In this document: in pieces, positions 62,952-64,000 of the stretch
Layout of the letters: every line of letters begins with the position of its first letter
Numbering within the stretch: position 1 is the first letter of the stretch
Source: Chrysomallon squamiferum
Taxonomy: Eukaryota; Mollusca; Gastropoda; Neomphalida; Peltospiridae
Direction: 5' to 3'
Assembly (NCBI GenBank): GCA_012295275.1
Contig: CM022668.1
Coordinates: 16,183,391 to 16,247,390 of the forward strand
Length of the DNA stretch: 64,000 nucleotides
The notes under the pieces: generated by a model
Databases searched by the model: none
The model's input: the letters and a program-made list of their open reading frames with translations, nothing else
What the model was told of the DNA's origin: nothing
Translations under genes and position numbers: made by a program

Positions 62952-64000
62952 CTTTCTCTTTCTTTTCTTAAGAAAAAATTACATCTTTAACAAAAATAAA
63001 CATTCAAAGCGAAACACAAGTACATAATATAATTTAAACATGTTTTAGATTTAATTGTTAATTGATTTGGATATAACAATTTAAGGAATAACTAGAATGT
63101 ATTTCATAGCCATATAATAAAATAGTAACTTGTGGGGTTTTTTGTTATGTATTGGGTTTATTAAGTTTAATTCTCATACCAGTGTGTGAATTTTATAGTC
63201 AGTATATGTTATATCAGAAAAGCTTTTAAGAACAAAAGGTGCCAGAACATATATGAACAAATAATAAAATAAAATATGTTACAAATTGTTTTGTTTTTTT
63301 GTGAGTATTAAAGAATGTGATATAAATAATTAAAATGAAAAATGAAAAAAATGTTTATTAAATGTGAATATGTTTTATAAATATTATTCATTTAGTTTTA
63401 TTGCTCTGCTTTGATATTTGTTAGAATAATTATTAGCATAATGTTTTTTGCCTATTTTTAAAAAAAACTAAAATTTGTCACACATGCACACACAAATACA
63501 CACCGATACATAAGAACACACACTCACACATACAAACACACACAATAAAAAAAAAAAAAAAAAAATTTAACATGAATAATTATACATTTGACTAGCAAAT
63601 TACAACAACAACAACAAAAACCCTCATGATTTTGTTTGACTGATGACAAATAAGTGACAACAAAGACTTGTTAGTCTACTTCCCCAGTGACAAAACATCA
63701 CAGAGCAGTTTGACCATGCAACCTAACGGGCACTGAATTAGATCATTAAACATCTGCTGAAAACATGCAAAATGGTGCATTCTCGTGTACATACCTAAGA
63801 AATTCAGCAGAACTACAAAATAAACAGAACAATATCTGTGGTCACAAGATAATTAAATCAGACTGGTTGCATCTATGTGTACATACTCTGCAGGTTATCA
63901 GTGTTGATGTTTTCAATAAATCCACCATTAAAAATATAAGAATATAACTGTGAAGATATTTTTGTGGGGTTTGTAGATGTTTACAAGACAGAATCTGAAA
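62094..64000 (-). other. GMPPA intron; no further exon recognised before the window end
   Basis: Contains (AAT)n at 62296-62350, (TTTA)n at 62522-62547 and a compound (CT)n-(CA)n at 62857-62950. The next upstream GMPPA exon, which should encode the end of the nucleotidyltransferase domain, was not found here and presumably lies past 64000. Confidence 0.6.

Noticed and set aside
63765-63947. 60-codon open frame near the window end, considered as a GMPPA exon
   Set aside because: No similarity to the GMPPA nucleotidyltransferase domain, and it is on the opposite strand.

Overview
The window is animal nuclear DNA. It is AT-rich, full of di-, tri- and tetranucleotide arrays, with intron-split genes, GT-AG introns and no operons. 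The proteins are metazoan. The expanded chondroitin-synthase-like family and the repeat texture suggest a lophotrochozoan, probably a mollusc, but that placement is inference.

Region 1 (about 1-24000, + strand) is the alsin gene ALS2. I could follow 34 coding exons with consistent splice phases (1167-23990, about 2,055 codons): split RCC1-like repeats, a long acidic linker with a tandem 10-residue repeat, DH-PH, MORN repeats and a C-terminal VPS9 domain. The start codon lies upstream of the first recognised exon. Two apparent frameshifts interrupt the frame, one after the second RCC1 block and one inside VPS9.

Region 2 (about 26600-56200) is a tandem cluster of Golgi glycosyltransferase genes resembling chondroitin sulfate synthase (CHSY/CHPF). 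Each has two coding exons: exon 1 carries the membrane anchor and a GT31-like domain, exon 2 a GT7-like domain. There are six complete or near-complete copies, called A to G here without D (A on +, the rest on -), and one gutted copy, D. B/D and C/E are two copies of one segmental duplication of about 6-7.5 kb that also carries a dead Tigger-like transposon. Catalytic motifs are lost in a complementary way: E has lost the GT31 signature, A/B/C/F have altered GT7 signatures, and G keeps both. Several copies carry single-base indels.

Region 3 (about 59500-64000, - strand) is the C-terminal half of GMPPA, with five recognised exons; the 5' exons lie beyond the window.

The most unusual structure cuts across genes. 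Several intronic minisatellites are built from an exon-intron junction, so each repeat carries a copy of a real splice donor or acceptor plus a few exon bases. Clear cases are ALS2 introns 17, 18 and 25 and a GMPPA intron, with weaker ones in ALS2 introns 7 and 27.
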